A stretch of 64,000 nt of DNA from an uncultured Formosa sp. GTDB taxonomy: Bacteria > Bacteroidota > Bacteroidia > Flavobacteriales > Flavobacteriaceae. Shown here piece by piece: positions 1 to 8,133 of this stretch (positions are counted from its first letter, which is position 1; the number at the start of each line of letters is the position of its first letter). The position numbers and the translations under genes are program-made. The notes under the pieces were generated by a model, which was not told where the DNA came from, made no database searches, and saw nothing but the letters and a program-made list of their open reading frames with translations. The stretch lies in assembly GCF_947500765.1 (NCBI RefSeq), contig NZ_CANMTH010000001.1, positions 434,001-498,000 of the forward strand, in the 5' to 3' direction.

Positions 1-1
1 A

Positions 2-2008
2 ACGTGTAATGCGTCTGCTTTCAAAGATCTTCAATCTTGTTTTGATGAAACCGTTTATAAATTTGTTTATAGTACGTTTAGGATGCCTGAAGATGTTCTT
101 AAAGATAATTATAAAGGAGATCTAGTTGTGCTTTTTGAAGTAGATAAAGCAGGTGTTTTTAAAGTTTTGTATACAGATGCTGTTTATCAATCGCTTCAAA
201 CAGAAGCCAGACGCGTGTTTAATTTATTACCTCAAGTTCAAGCTGCATTATATAATGGTAATCCTGTTTTTAAACAATATTCAGTAACATTATCAATTCC
301 GTTAACGCCTTATCAGGACCAATTAGAATCAACTATAGCTGTTTCATCAATTAATCCTATCGAAAATCGTGTTAAGAATGAATTAGATAGTATTAGTAAA
401 TCGGTTAAGTTTAACACTAAAAAACAATTCAAAAGCACCTTAAATATTCCATTTAGTCATAGTTATTATGGCAAGTTTGATCGTAGTATGAATCAAGTTG
501 GAGCAAATAGTCATACAGGTTCTAAGCCTTTACTGTATGCAGATGTTGAGCATTATTATGATTTTGAAGCAGAAGAAAAGAATAATAATAAAGACGTTTC
601 AACGTGGTTAGGACGAAAAGTGTGGAATGAGCATTTGGTAGAAGTTGAAGGTGAAAATTATTGGTTTATTGCAGATCCGATTTTCGATATGCAAGTAGGA
701 AAAGATTCTGAAGCCGATTTTAATTATACTTATAATAATACTAGAGGCGTTTCTTTTCAGGGAGGCTTAGGGAAACACTTTAGTTTTTCTACATCATTTT
801 ACGAAAGTCAAGGTCGTTTTGCACAATATTATAATACGTATGCAGAAAGCTTACAGGCCTGGGGACCTGATCCAGCAATAATACCAGGACGAGGTATAGC
901 GAAAGCATATAAAGAAGATGCTTACGATTATCCTGTTGCAGAAGCGTATATGTCTTATTCGCCAACAAAATTTTTAAATGTTCAGTTTGGACATGGTAAA
1001 AATTTTATTGGCGATGGTTACCGTTCATTATTACTTAGCGACGTGGCTACTCCATCTCCTTTTTTAAAATTAAACGTTTCATTTTGGAAGTTAAAATATA
1101 CCAGTACCTGGTTATGGTTAAAAGATGTTAGATCTGATGTTGTTGAGGATAAAACCTATTTAACTAAATATATGTCTAATCATTATTTAAGTTTAAATGT
1201 AACTAAACGTTTAAATATTGGGTTGTTTGAATCTGTGGTTTGGAGAAATACAAACGATAGAGGATTTGATGTAAATTATTTAAATCCGATAATATTTTTA
1301 AGAGCTGTAGAGTTTGAAACAGGTCAGGGCGCTGGAAATGCACTTTTAGGATTGACTTCAAAATATAAATTGAGCGATGATATGAATCTATACGGTCAGT
1401 TTATTTTAGATGAATTTTCTTTAGATGATGTAACCGGTGGAGATAAAAGTTGGAAAAATAAATATGGTTTTCAGTTGGGGTACAAGTATTATAATGCTTT
1501 TAATGTTGATAATTTGTTGTTACAAGCCGAATATAATCAAGTACGTCCTTATACGTATTCACATAATACCATCACCTTAAACTACGGGAATTACAATCAA
1601 TCTATGGCACATTTATGGGGTGCTAATTTTAAAGAATTAATTTTAATAGGACGTTATAATTATAAACGTTGGTCTGCAGATGCAAAATTAATACTAGGAA
1701 TTCGAGGTTTGGATTATGATACTGAAGCCGATAGTTATAGTTATGGAGGAGATATTTATAAAGATTATAACGATAGACCATTTGATGCTAATGTTAAAAT
1801 TGGTCAGGGTATAAAAACAAAATCTGTAAACGCTAACCTACAAGTTGGTTATTTAATTAACCCATCTACGAATTTAAAATTATTCACTAATATTAATTAT
1901 CGTAATTTTAGCCCAGAGATAGAAACAACTTCTGTAACTAAAAGTAATACAGTTTGGTTTAATGTAGGTTTACGTAGTGATCTATTTAATTGGTATTTTG
2001 ATTTGTAG
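2..2008 (+). CDS. remB: RemB-like gliding motility outer membrane protein (5' end outside window)
   Basis: The reading frame is open from base 2, so the N-terminus and signal peptide lie before the window; the ATG at 83 is internal (Met 28 of the 668 visible residues). Visible residues ~27-100 resemble a TonB C-terminal-like fold (GDLVVLFEVDKAG, then an EARRV helix). The remaining ~500 residues are rich in aromatic alternating strands, as in Wzi-like outer membrane barrels. This architecture matches RemB, an outer membrane protein needed for normal gliding in Flavobacterium johnsoniae. Family assignment is from recognition of the layout; a generic capsule-assembly Wzi-like porin is the alternative. 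The stop codon overlaps the -33 box of the next promoter. Confidence 0.6.
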   Translation, partial: TCNASAFKDLQSCFDETVYKFVYSTFRMPEDVLKDNYKGDLVVLFEVDKAGVFKVLYTDAVYQSLQTEARRVFNLLPQVQAALYNGNPVFKQYSVTLSIPLTPYQDQLESTIAVSSINPIENRVKNELDSISKSVKFNTKKQFKSTLNIPFSHSYYGKFDRSMNQVGANSHTGSKPLLYADVEHYYDFEAEEKNNNKDVSTWLGRKVWNEHLVEVEGENYWFIADPIFDMQVGKDSEADFNYTYNNTRGVSFQGGLGKHFSFSTSFYESQGRFAQYYNTYAESLQAWGPDPAIIPGRGIAKAYKEDAYDYPVAEAYMSYSPTKFLNVQFGHGKNFIGDGYRSLLLSDVATPSPFLKLNVSFWKLKYTSTWLWLKDVRSDVVEDKTYLTKYMSNHYLSLNVTKRLNIGLFESVVWRNTNDRGFDVNYLNPIIFLRAVEFETGQGAGNALLGLTSKYKLSDDMNLYGQFILDEFSLDDVTGGDKSWKNKYGFQLGYKYYNAFNVDNLLLQAEYNQVRPYTYSHNTITLNYGNYNQSMAHLWGANFKELILIGRYNYKRWSADAKLILGIRGLDYDTEADSYSYGGDIYKDYNDRPFDANVKIGQGIKTKSVNANLQVGYLINPSTNLKLFTNINYRNFSPEIETTSVTKSNTVWFNVGLRSDLFNWYFDL

Positions 2009-2032
2009 AATTAACTTTTCAAAGTATATTTG
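2002..2032 (+). promoter_or_regulatory. Bacteroidota-type promoter for the heme O synthase/oxidase operon
   Basis: TTTG at 2002-2005, a 19-base spacer, then TATATTTG at 2025-2032. This matches exactly the -33/-7 consensus TTTG-N19-TAnnTTTG. It starts at the remB stop codon and would give a leader of about 33 bases before the TTG start at 2072. Confidence 0.75.
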
Positions 2033-2071
2033 CGCACTTTAAATTAATTAAAGCGATAAGTAATCGACACC

Positions 2072-2965
2072 TTGAGTAGTACACAAACGTCTGTAAAGAC
2101 CCATTCCTTAATTTCAGATTTTAAAGAAATCACAAAAATGCGCTTGTCAATAAGTGTAGTGTTTTCTTCATTAACTGGGTATTTGCTTGGGATTGATACT
2201 GTAGATTTTAAAACCTTGGTTTTACTTGCCGTTGGTGGTTATCTTATGGTTGGGGCCTCGAATTCATTTAATCAAATTATCGAGAAGGATTTAGATGCTT
2301 TAATGGATCGTACAAAAGATAGGCCTGTTCCTGCTGGTAGAATGTCTGTAAATACAGCGTTTATAATCGCTTCTATATTTACTTTACTTGGAATTATTGT
2401 ATTATACACAATAAACCCTAAGACAGCAATGTTTGGAGCCGTTTCAATATTTATTTACGCTTGTGTCTATACGCCGTTAAAAACAAAGACACCTTTGTCC
2501 GTTTTTGTTGGAGCCATTCCTGGAGCCATTCCTTTTATGTTAGGTTGGGTTGCTGCAACAAATAGCTTTGGGATAGAGCCAGGTGTACTCTTTATGTGGC
2601 AGTTTTTTTGGCAATTCCCTCATTTTTGGGCGATAGGTTGGTTTTTATTCGATGATTATAAAAAAGGAGGTTTTTTTATGTTGCCTACAGGAAAACAAGA
2701 TAAAGGAACAGCTGTGCAAATTATAATGTATACAGTATGGACTATTCTTGTTTCTATTATACCAGCATTTGGAGTTACTGGTAAATTATTTTTAACACCA
2801 TTAGCGGCTGTATTAGTATTCCTTTTTGGATTAGTAATGTTATATTACGCTATTCTTTTATTTAAGAAGATGACAGCCTTAGCAGCAAAACAATTAATGT
2901 TAGCCAGTGTATCTTACATTACGCTAATTCAAATTATATATGTACTAGATAAATTTTTAAGATAA
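2072..2965 (+). CDS. cyoE: Heme O synthase (protoheme IX farnesyltransferase)
   Basis: A UbiA-family prenyltransferase of 297 residues that adds a farnesyl group to heme b to give heme O in the inner membrane, supplying the heme-copper oxidase whose subunits follow. The first Asp-rich motif is clear (N67-Q68, EKDLDALMDRT at ~71-81, then RPVPAGR), and the second polar loop (FDDYKKGGFFMLP) lies near residue 195. Several hydrophobic helices fill the rest. The start is a TTG; the next ATG lies ~22 codons in, after a segment typical of the family N-terminus. It is first in the oxidase operon, 1 base ahead of the next gene. Also called ctaB. Confidence 0.93.
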   Translation: MSSTQTSVKTHSLISDFKEITKMRLSISVVFSSLTGYLLGIDTVDFKTLVLLAVGGYLMVGASNSFNQIIEKDLDALMDRTKDRPVPAGRMSVNTAFIIASIFTLLGIIVLYTINPKTAMFGAVSIFIYACVYTPLKTKTPLSVFVGAIPGAIPFMLGWVAATNSFGIEPGVLFMWQFFWQFPHFWAIGWFLFDDYKKGGFFMLPTGKQDKGTAVQIIMYTVWTILVSIIPAFGVTGKLFLTPLAAVLVFLFGLVMLYYAILLFKKMTALAAKQLMLASVSYITLIQIIYVLDKFLR

Positions 2966-2966
2966 T

Positions 2967-3548
2967 ATGGATTTAACGCAAGGTACTTTAGAAGAAAAAA
3001 TATACAGAGCAAAAAAGTTAATGCTTTGGTTTGGAATTATTTCCTTAATCATGACTTTTGCAGGATGGACTAGTGCATTTATTGTAAGTAGTAATAGGCC
3101 AGATTGGTTAACCGATTTTCAGCTCCCTAATGCGTTTTTAGTAAGTACTATTTTAATATTAATAAGTAGTGCGACCTTCTATTTTGCAAAACAAGCATTA
3201 CAAAAAGGAAACAGACAAGCCACAACCATACTTTTATTAGTAACTTTAGGTTTGGGAATTGCATTTATTTTTAATCAATTTTCAGGCTTTAAATCGATTA
3301 TAGACTCAGGGTATTATTTTACTGGTCCCAGTAGTAATATTACTATGTCTTACGTGTATGTTATTGCTATAATGCATATTTTACACGTAATCGTTGGGTT
3401 AATTTGCTTAATCGTTGTAATTTATAATCATTTTAAACAAAAGTACAGTCCAGCGAAAATGCTTGGTTTTGAACTTGCCGAGACATTCTGGCATTTCATA
3501 GATTTTCTATGGCTTTACCTCTTTTTGTTTTTATATTTCTTTAAATAA
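2967..3548 (+). CDS. Heme-copper oxidase subunit III-like protein, short form
   Basis: 193 residues with about five membrane helices. It carries the subunit III signature at the C-terminus (ETFWHFIDFLWLYLF, ~172-186) and a HILHVIVGL helix. Subunit III stabilises the catalytic core of cytochrome c or quinol oxidases. The gene starts 1 base after cyoE, so it is translationally coupled, and a second, longer subunit III gene follows 44 bases later. Subunits I and II are not in the window. Two adjacent subunit III genes are common in Bacteroidota; which one belongs to which core complex cannot be told here. Confidence 0.88.
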   Translation: MDLTQGTLEEKIYRAKKLMLWFGIISLIMTFAGWTSAFIVSSNRPDWLTDFQLPNAFLVSTILILISSATFYFAKQALQKGNRQATTILLLVTLGLGIAFIFNQFSGFKSIIDSGYYFTGPSSNITMSYVYVIAIMHILHVIVGLICLIVVIYNHFKQKYSPAKMLGFELAETFWHFIDFLWLYLFLFLYFFK

Positions 3549-3592
3549 ATAATTTGTATATTTTTGACTAATCATAAAACTGAACAATTAAT

Positions 3593-4573
3593 ATGAATAC
3601 TACAGTTGTAAATACTGGAACCGAAGGAAAAACTTGGGGTGGTGGTAAAGATCCACTTCACGCAAGCTACGGTAAAATGATGATGTGGTTTTTCATCGTA
3701 TCCGATGCCTTAACTTTCTCGGCTTTTTTAGTAGCCTACGGATTTTCAAGATTTAAATTTATCGATTCATGGCCTATAGCAGATGAAGTGTTTACACACG
3801 TTCCATTTATGCATGGTCAGGATTTACCAATGATCTATGTTGCTATCATGACATTTATTTTAATTATGTCATCTGTTACCATGGTACTTGCCGTAGATGC
3901 AGGTCATCATTTAAACAAGCAAAAAGTAACTATTTACATGTTTTTAACCATTATTGGTGGGATGATCTTTGTCGGATCTCAAGCCTGGGAATGGAAAACA
4001 TTTATTACTGGAGAATATGGAGCGGTGCAAACACGCTCAGGAAATTTACTTCAATTTGTAGATGCAGAAGGACATCGTGTTGCTATTAGTGATTTCGCTA
4101 TTGCAGATCATACAGATCGTGCTCAACATGAGAGAAAAAATGGACTTTGGTTTACAAGTGAAGGTTCTCTTCCTCCTTTTTCTGTTAATGAGGTTGTAAA
4201 AGGTTTTGAAGCTAATGAAAACATATTAATAAGAACAGAGGTATTGAATGAAAAAGGACAAAAAACTCTTTTGTCTAGAGCAGAATCTATCAAGCAATTA
4301 AAATCTAACGGTCAATTAGTTGTTCAAGGAGCTAATCTTGAAGTCAACGAATACGGTAAACCTATATTTGCAGATTTCTTTTTCTTTATTACAGGATTCC
4401 ACGGTTTTCACGTATTATCTGGTATAATTTTAAATATTATTATTTTCTTTAATGTTATTGTAGGTACTTACGAAAGAAGAAAAAGTTATGAAATGGTCGA
4501 AAAAGTAGGACTATATTGGCACTTTGTAGATTTAGTTTGGGTATTTGTATTTACATTCTTCTACCTTGTTTAA
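3593..4573 (+). CDS. Cytochrome c oxidase subunit III, long form with inserted loop
   Basis: 326 residues with subunit III helices at both ends and the signature WHFVDLVWVFVF at ~310-321. Helix bundles at ~28-50, 75-100 and 113-135 are followed by a hydrophilic stretch of about 105 residues (~137-245, containing a DHTDRAQHERKNG segment) before the last helices (FFFFITGFHGFHVLSG). That inserted domain is absent from the shorter neighbour. A good -7 box (TATTTTTG, 3559-3566) lies upstream without a clear -33, so a secondary promoter is possible. It is part of the cyoE-led operon. Confidence 0.9.
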   Translation: MNTTVVNTGTEGKTWGGGKDPLHASYGKMMMWFFIVSDALTFSAFLVAYGFSRFKFIDSWPIADEVFTHVPFMHGQDLPMIYVAIMTFILIMSSVTMVLAVDAGHHLNKQKVTIYMFLTIIGGMIFVGSQAWEWKTFITGEYGAVQTRSGNLLQFVDAEGHRVAISDFAIADHTDRAQHERKNGLWFTSEGSLPPFSVNEVVKGFEANENILIRTEVLNEKGQKTLLSRAESIKQLKSNGQLVVQGANLEVNEYGKPIFADFFFFITGFHGFHVLSGIILNIIIFFNVIVGTYERRKSYEMVEKVGLYWHFVDLVWVFVFTFFYLV

Positions 4574-4597
4574 TTTTAAGATATAATTTTTAGAAAA

Positions 4598-4978
4598 ATG
4601 GCACACGCACAAAAATTAGAGATATTTAGAGGAGCACTTAAATTTAAGTCTAACACAGACAAAATTTGGGGCGTATTAATATTGTTATCCGTTATTACTG
4701 CTATTGAAGTTGTATTAGGGATTTACAAACCAAGTATTTTAATGGGCCACATCGCTGGAATGAAAGTTTTAAACTGGATTTTCATTATTTTAACTATAGT
4801 TAAGGCGTATTATATTACATGGGACTTTATGCACATGAGAGATGAAAAAGCAGGATTAAGAAATGCTGTTGTATGGACAGCCGTGTTCTTAATTAGTTAT
4901 TTAGCTTTTATATTATTAACAGAAGGAGGTTACATAGAAAGTGTATACTCATCTGGTTACATAACACACGATTTTTAA
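4598..4978 (+). CDS. Cytochrome c oxidase subunit IV (prokaryotic COX4/CyoD-like)
   Basis: 126 residues, three membrane helices (~22-42, 55-75, 90-112), matching the small prokaryotic subunit IV family that accompanies subunit III. The context supports this: it lies 24 bases after the long subunit III gene and is followed by an intrinsic terminator, so it closes the structural-subunit part of the block. A short conserved WDFMHMRDEK loop lies between helices 2 and 3. Confidence 0.88.
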   Translation: MAHAQKLEIFRGALKFKSNTDKIWGVLILLSVITAIEVVLGIYKPSILMGHIAGMKVLNWIFIILTIVKAYYITWDFMHMRDEKAGLRNAVVWTAVFLISYLAFILLTEGGYIESVYSSGYITHDF

Positions 4979-5008
4979 TGCACTATAAGTGTTAAATCAA
5001 AGTATTAA

Positions 5009-5035
5009 GGCGGTTTATTAAACCGTCTTTTTTAT
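5009..5035 (+). terminator. Intrinsic terminator after the oxidase subunit genes
   Basis: Stem GGCGGTTT / AAACCGTC (5009-5016 with 5020-5027), 3-base loop, then TTTTTT. It separates the subunit genes from the assembly-factor genes that follow. The T-tract merges into TATTTTTG (5033-5040), a possible -7 box for the next gene. Confidence 0.85.
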
Positions 5036-5087
5036 TTTTGCACCATATTTAAAATTTGATTTCAAGTTTTGCTTAAAAGCCTCATTT

Positions 5088-5804
5088 ATGAATGCTAAAT
5101 TAATAAAAAGATACGCCGTTTTAGTTATCTTATTTTTTCTTCCCGTTACCTTTTTATTGTTTTTATATCCGGCAAAACATAATTATAATACATTAGATGT
5201 TTTAAGTTCTAGGGTTACAGATATTGATGGTTTTACATCAGATACTGATGATGCTATTCTTCTAAACAACCATCTTACCGTTGTTAGTTTTTTTGGAACC
5301 AATCCATTAGAAAAATTAACAGCAGCTTCAAACTTAAAAGAATTAATCTACGATAAATTTAAAGGTTTTAAAACATTTCAAATTGTTATTCTTCTCCCGA
5401 CAGGGACTCAAGCCGATGCAAAACAGCTAAAAGAAGAATTAATGAAATATGATGAACTTAAATACTGGCATTTTGTTTTCGGACCTCCAAATGCTATTAA
5501 AGCTATTCATAATAGTTTAAATGTTCCAGATAGTTTAGATGCAACTTTGGCTACAGACAATGTTTACATTGTAGATAAAGAATTAAATGTTAGAGGGCGA
5601 TTAGACGATCGGTCAGATAATGAATTGGCTAAGAAAGCTGCAGTACATTCTAAATGGTCTTATGATGCGATTAAGGTAGCCGATTTAAAAAATAAAATGA
5701 GTGAAGATGTTAGAATCTTATTTACCGAATACCGCCAGAAGCGTAAAGGGAATTTTGATTCAACATCTAGAAGAGCTAACGATTTAAAAGGAAAAGATGA
5801 GTAG
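5088..5804 (+). CDS. Membrane-anchored SCO-like protein lacking all cysteines
   Basis: 238 residues with one N-terminal membrane helix (~8-27) and an exported soluble domain. I see a degenerate thioredoxin/SCO fold. LTVVSFFGTNP (~63-73) occupies the place of the strand and CxxxC motif of the next gene's product (YIVEFFFTTCP), and NVYIVDKELNVRGR (~158-171) parallels FALIDKNGFIRSR there. There is no cysteine anywhere in the protein, so it cannot do SCO-type copper or thiol chemistry. It overlaps the true SCO gene by 8 bases, so the two are co-translated. A scaffold or partner role in oxidase assembly is inference. Confidence 0.7.
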   Translation: MNAKLIKRYAVLVILFFLPVTFLLFLYPAKHNYNTLDVLSSRVTDIDGFTSDTDDAILLNNHLTVVSFFGTNPLEKLTAASNLKELIYDKFKGFKTFQIVILLPTGTQADAKQLKEELMKYDELKYWHFVFGPPNAIKAIHNSLNVPDSLDATLATDNVYIVDKELNVRGRLDDRSDNELAKKAAVHSKWSYDAIKVADLKNKMSEDVRILFTEYRQKRKGNFDSTSRRANDLKGKDE

Positions 5805-6543
5805 TAAAACCAATTATTCGTACATAGGTATTGCCTTTATTATTTTAGTATTCGGAATTTTATTTATTCCTAAAATTGTAGATCGTATTAAAAACGATGA
5901 TGTGTCACGTAGTGATAGAATAAGCAATATCCCTGATAATAATTTTTCTAATAAAGAAAAATTAATGTTTCTAGAAATTGATGGGGAAGCTAAAAAGGTA
6001 CCAGAATTTAGTTTTACAAATCAAAACGGAAAGATTATTACTAATACAGATTATTTAGGTAAAGTTTATATTGTAGAATTTTTCTTTACCACTTGTCCAA
6101 CTATTTGCCCAATTATGAGCAGAAACTTGGTTCAAATTCAAGAACGTTTTAAATCTATAGACGGATTAGGTGTGGCTTCATTTACAATAAACCCAAGTCA
6201 CGATACTCCAGAGGTTTTAAAAGCGTATGCTGAAAAATACGGTATAACTAATCCGAATTGGAATTTAATGACAGGAGATAGGGAGGCTATTTACCAATTA
6301 GCAAATTTAGGCTTCAATTTATATGCAGCTGAAAACGGAGATGTAGCCGGAGGTTTCGAACATTCTGGAAATTTTGCCTTAATTGATAAAAACGGTTTTA
6401 TTAGATCGCGTGCAGATCAATATGGAAATCCTAAAATTTATTATAAAGGGACTATTACTGAAGAAGAAAAGTACGACGACGACGGAGAAGAAGAAGAAAT
6501 AAGTATGCTTAAAGAAGATATTAAAAAGCTTTTAAATGAATAA
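5797..6543 (+). CDS. SCO1/SenC/PrrC family copper chaperone
   Basis: 248 residues: N-terminal membrane anchor (~10-26) and an exported thioredoxin-fold domain. The copper-binding CxxxC is C100/C104 (TTCPTICP) and the conserved distal histidine is H189 (GGFEHSGNF). SCO proteins deliver copper to, or reduce, the CuA site of oxidase subunit II, which fits the operon. The C-terminus has an acidic tail rich in Asp and Glu (~225-238). The gene overlaps its neighbours by 8 bases on both sides, showing a tightly coupled assembly-factor operon. Confidence 0.92.
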   Translation: MSSKTNYSYIGIAFIILVFGILFIPKIVDRIKNDDVSRSDRISNIPDNNFSNKEKLMFLEIDGEAKKVPEFSFTNQNGKIITNTDYLGKVYIVEFFFTTCPTICPIMSRNLVQIQERFKSIDGLGVASFTINPSHDTPEVLKAYAEKYGITNPNWNLMTGDREAIYQLANLGFNLYAAENGDVAGGFEHSGNFALIDKNGFIRSRADQYGNPKIYYKGTITEEEKYDDDGEEEEISMLKEDIKKLLNE

Positions 6544-7084
6544 TTCAGAATACGTAGTAAATACAGAAAAAGCAGTTAAATACAATAAATGGATTGTTGC
6601 TTTATCAATTATAATACCTATTGCAGTAGCTATATTATTTGGTGTTAGAATTCCAAATGTAGAATCATTATGGTTTTTGCCTCCAATTTATGCTGCTACA
6701 AATGCAATAACAGCAGTGATTTTAATTTTAGCGTTCTTAGCGATTAAAAAGAAAAACGTGAAGCGACATGAGTTATTAATAAAAATAGCCATGATACTTT
6801 CTGTCTTATTTTTGGTTTTGTATGTAGCCTATCATATGACAAGCGACTCTACAAAATTTGGAGGAGAAGGTGCTATAAAATATATTTATTATTTTATATT
6901 ATTCACTCATATTGTGTTGTCAATTATCGTTATCCCTTTTGTTTTAGTAACTTATGTACGTGGAATAACTAACGATATTGTTCGTCATAGAAAAATTGCT
7001 AAAATTACATTTCCATTATGGTTATATGTAGCAGTAACAGGTGTTGTGGTATATTTATTAATCTCTCCATATTATAATTTCTAA
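6536..7084 (+). CDS. DUF420 family membrane protein
   Basis: 182 residues, about five membrane helices. Histidines near helix ends (H78, H100, H125, H151) are the usual conserved set of DUF420/CtaM-like proteins. DUF420 proteins accompany heme-copper oxidase genes, and the Staphylococcus CtaM relative is needed for oxidase activity, so a late assembly or heme-handling role is likely. It overlaps the SCO gene by 8 bases; its stop codon shares a base with the next start (TAATG). Confidence 0.87.
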   Translation: MNNSEYVVNTEKAVKYNKWIVALSIIIPIAVAILFGVRIPNVESLWFLPPIYAATNAITAVILILAFLAIKKKNVKRHELLIKIAMILSVLFLVLYVAYHMTSDSTKFGGEGAIKYIYYFILFTHIVLSIIVIPFVLVTYVRGITNDIVRHRKIAKITFPLWLYVAVTGVVVYLLISPYYNF

Positions 7085-7305
7085 TGAAAAAATCACACCT
7101 TTTATTAGTTATATTATTACTTGCTATTAGCTTTTCTTCAGAAGCACAATGTGCTATGTGTCGTGCTGTTTTAGAAACAGAAGATGGTCAAGGTGCGGCA
7201 AAAGGTATTAATGATGGTATTGTGTATTTAATGGCCATTCCGTACATTTTAATTGCAGGCATTGCATATGCGATGTATTTGAAATTCTTCAGAGAAAAAA
7301 AATAA
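7084..7305 (+). CDS. Small membrane protein with N-terminal CxxC after a signal sequence
   Basis: 73 residues. A cleavable-looking signal (residues ~1-22, ending SSEAQ) is followed at once by CAMC (C23, C26), a short polar stretch with a GINDG segment, and one membrane helix (~48-66) ending FFREKK. The mature protein would expose a CxxC with an intervening Met at its extreme N-terminus on the periplasmic side. It shares a base with the DUF420 stop and is last in the oxidase assembly operon, so metal or heme handling for the oxidase is a reasonable guess. I recognise it as a conserved Bacteroidota small protein without an assigned function. Confidence 0.75.
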   Translation: MKKSHLLLVILLLAISFSSEAQCAMCRAVLETEDGQGAAKGINDGIVYLMAIPYILIAGIAYAMYLKFFREKK

Positions 7306-7344
7306 TCTTATTTTAGTGTAACAATTTGTTTATTAAGTAGTCTT

Positions 7345-7404
7345 AATATTAGTGATTATGCAAAAGACTTAACAGTTCTGTTGTATAATGACTAATATTT
7401 TTAT
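7345..7404 (+). terminator. Long AT-rich hairpin between oxidase and efflux operons
   Basis: AATATTAGT (7345-7353) pairs with ACTAATATT (7391-7399). After one G.G mismatch the pairing continues with ATTAT/ATAAT, a G.T pair and CAA/TTG, leaving a ~17-base loop, and TTTTT follows at 7398-7402. About 18 pairs in all. It could end the oxidase assembly operon, act as an operator for the efflux operon starting at 7432, or both. The stem is low in GC, so terminator strength is uncertain. Confidence 0.5.
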
Positions 7405-7431
7405 AACATTACAATTATTAAGCTACCTAAT

Positions 7432-8133
7432 ATGATTGAAATTAATGATTTACATAAATCTTACCACATGGGGGCAAATTCGCTTCATGTGTTAAAAGGT
7501 ATTAATTTTAATGTAAAAGAAGGCGAGCTTGTTTCAATAATGGGGTCTTCTGGTTCTGGGAAATCTACATTACTGAATATTTTAGGGATGTTAGACGAAG
7601 CCGATTCGGGGAGTTATACCTTAGATGGGTTTCCAATAAAAAATTTAAACGAGAAGATTGCAGCCAACTACCGCAATAAATTTTTAGGATTCATCTTTCA
7701 ATCCTTCAACTTAATCAATTATAAATCGGCTTTAGATAATGTTGCTATGCCATTATATTATCAAGGCATGAAGCGCAAAGAGCGTATAGAAAAAGCCGCT
7801 CATTATCTAGAAAAAGTAGGATTAGCAGATTGGTCTCATCATTTACCTAGCGAAATGTCTGGAGGTCAAAAACAACGTGTTGCTATTGCAAGAGCTTTAG
7901 CAAGCGACCCTAAAGTATTATTAGCCGATGAGCCTACAGGAGCATTAGATACTAAAACATCTTACGAAGTTATGGACCTTATTCAGGGTATTAATGAAGA
8001 AGGGAAAACAATTTTAATCGTAACTCACGAGCCAGATATTGCACAAATGACTAAACGTATTGTGAATTTAAAGGATGGCTTAATTATAAATGATACCAAA
8101 GTTGAACAAGTTAGAGCTATAACAAATGTTTGA
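7432..8133 (+). CDS. ABC transporter ATPase (MacB/LolD type)
   Basis: 233 residues with a complete nucleotide-binding domain: Walker A GSSGSGKST at 38-46, Q-loop Q90, signature MSGGQ at 142-146, Walker B ending D166-E167, H-loop H199. It is of the MacB/LolD/FtsE-type family that powers FtsX-fold permeases. Two such permeases follow, then two adaptors and TolC, so it is the motor of a tripartite exporter in the inner membrane. It overlaps the first permease gene by 8 bases. The substrate is unknown. Confidence 0.93.
   Translation: MIEINDLHKSYHMGANSLHVLKGINFNVKEGELVSIMGSSGSGKSTLLNILGMLDEADSGSYTLDGFPIKNLNEKIAANYRNKFLGFIFQSFNLINYKSALDNVAMPLYYQGMKRKERIEKAAHYLEKVGLADWSHHLPSEMSGGQKQRVAIARALASDPKVLLADEPTGALDTKTSYEVMDLIQGINEEGKTILIVTHEPDIAQMTKRIVNLKDGLIINDTKVEQVRAITNV

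Noticed and set aside
83..2008. ATG at 83 as start of the first gene
   Set aside because: The frame is open and family-like from base 2 of the window; the gene is truncated by the window edge.
5033..5040. TATTTTTG after the oxidase terminator as a full promoter
   Set aside because: The -7 box is good, but no TTG/TTTG occurs at 17-23 bases upstream and the bases belong to the terminator T-tract.
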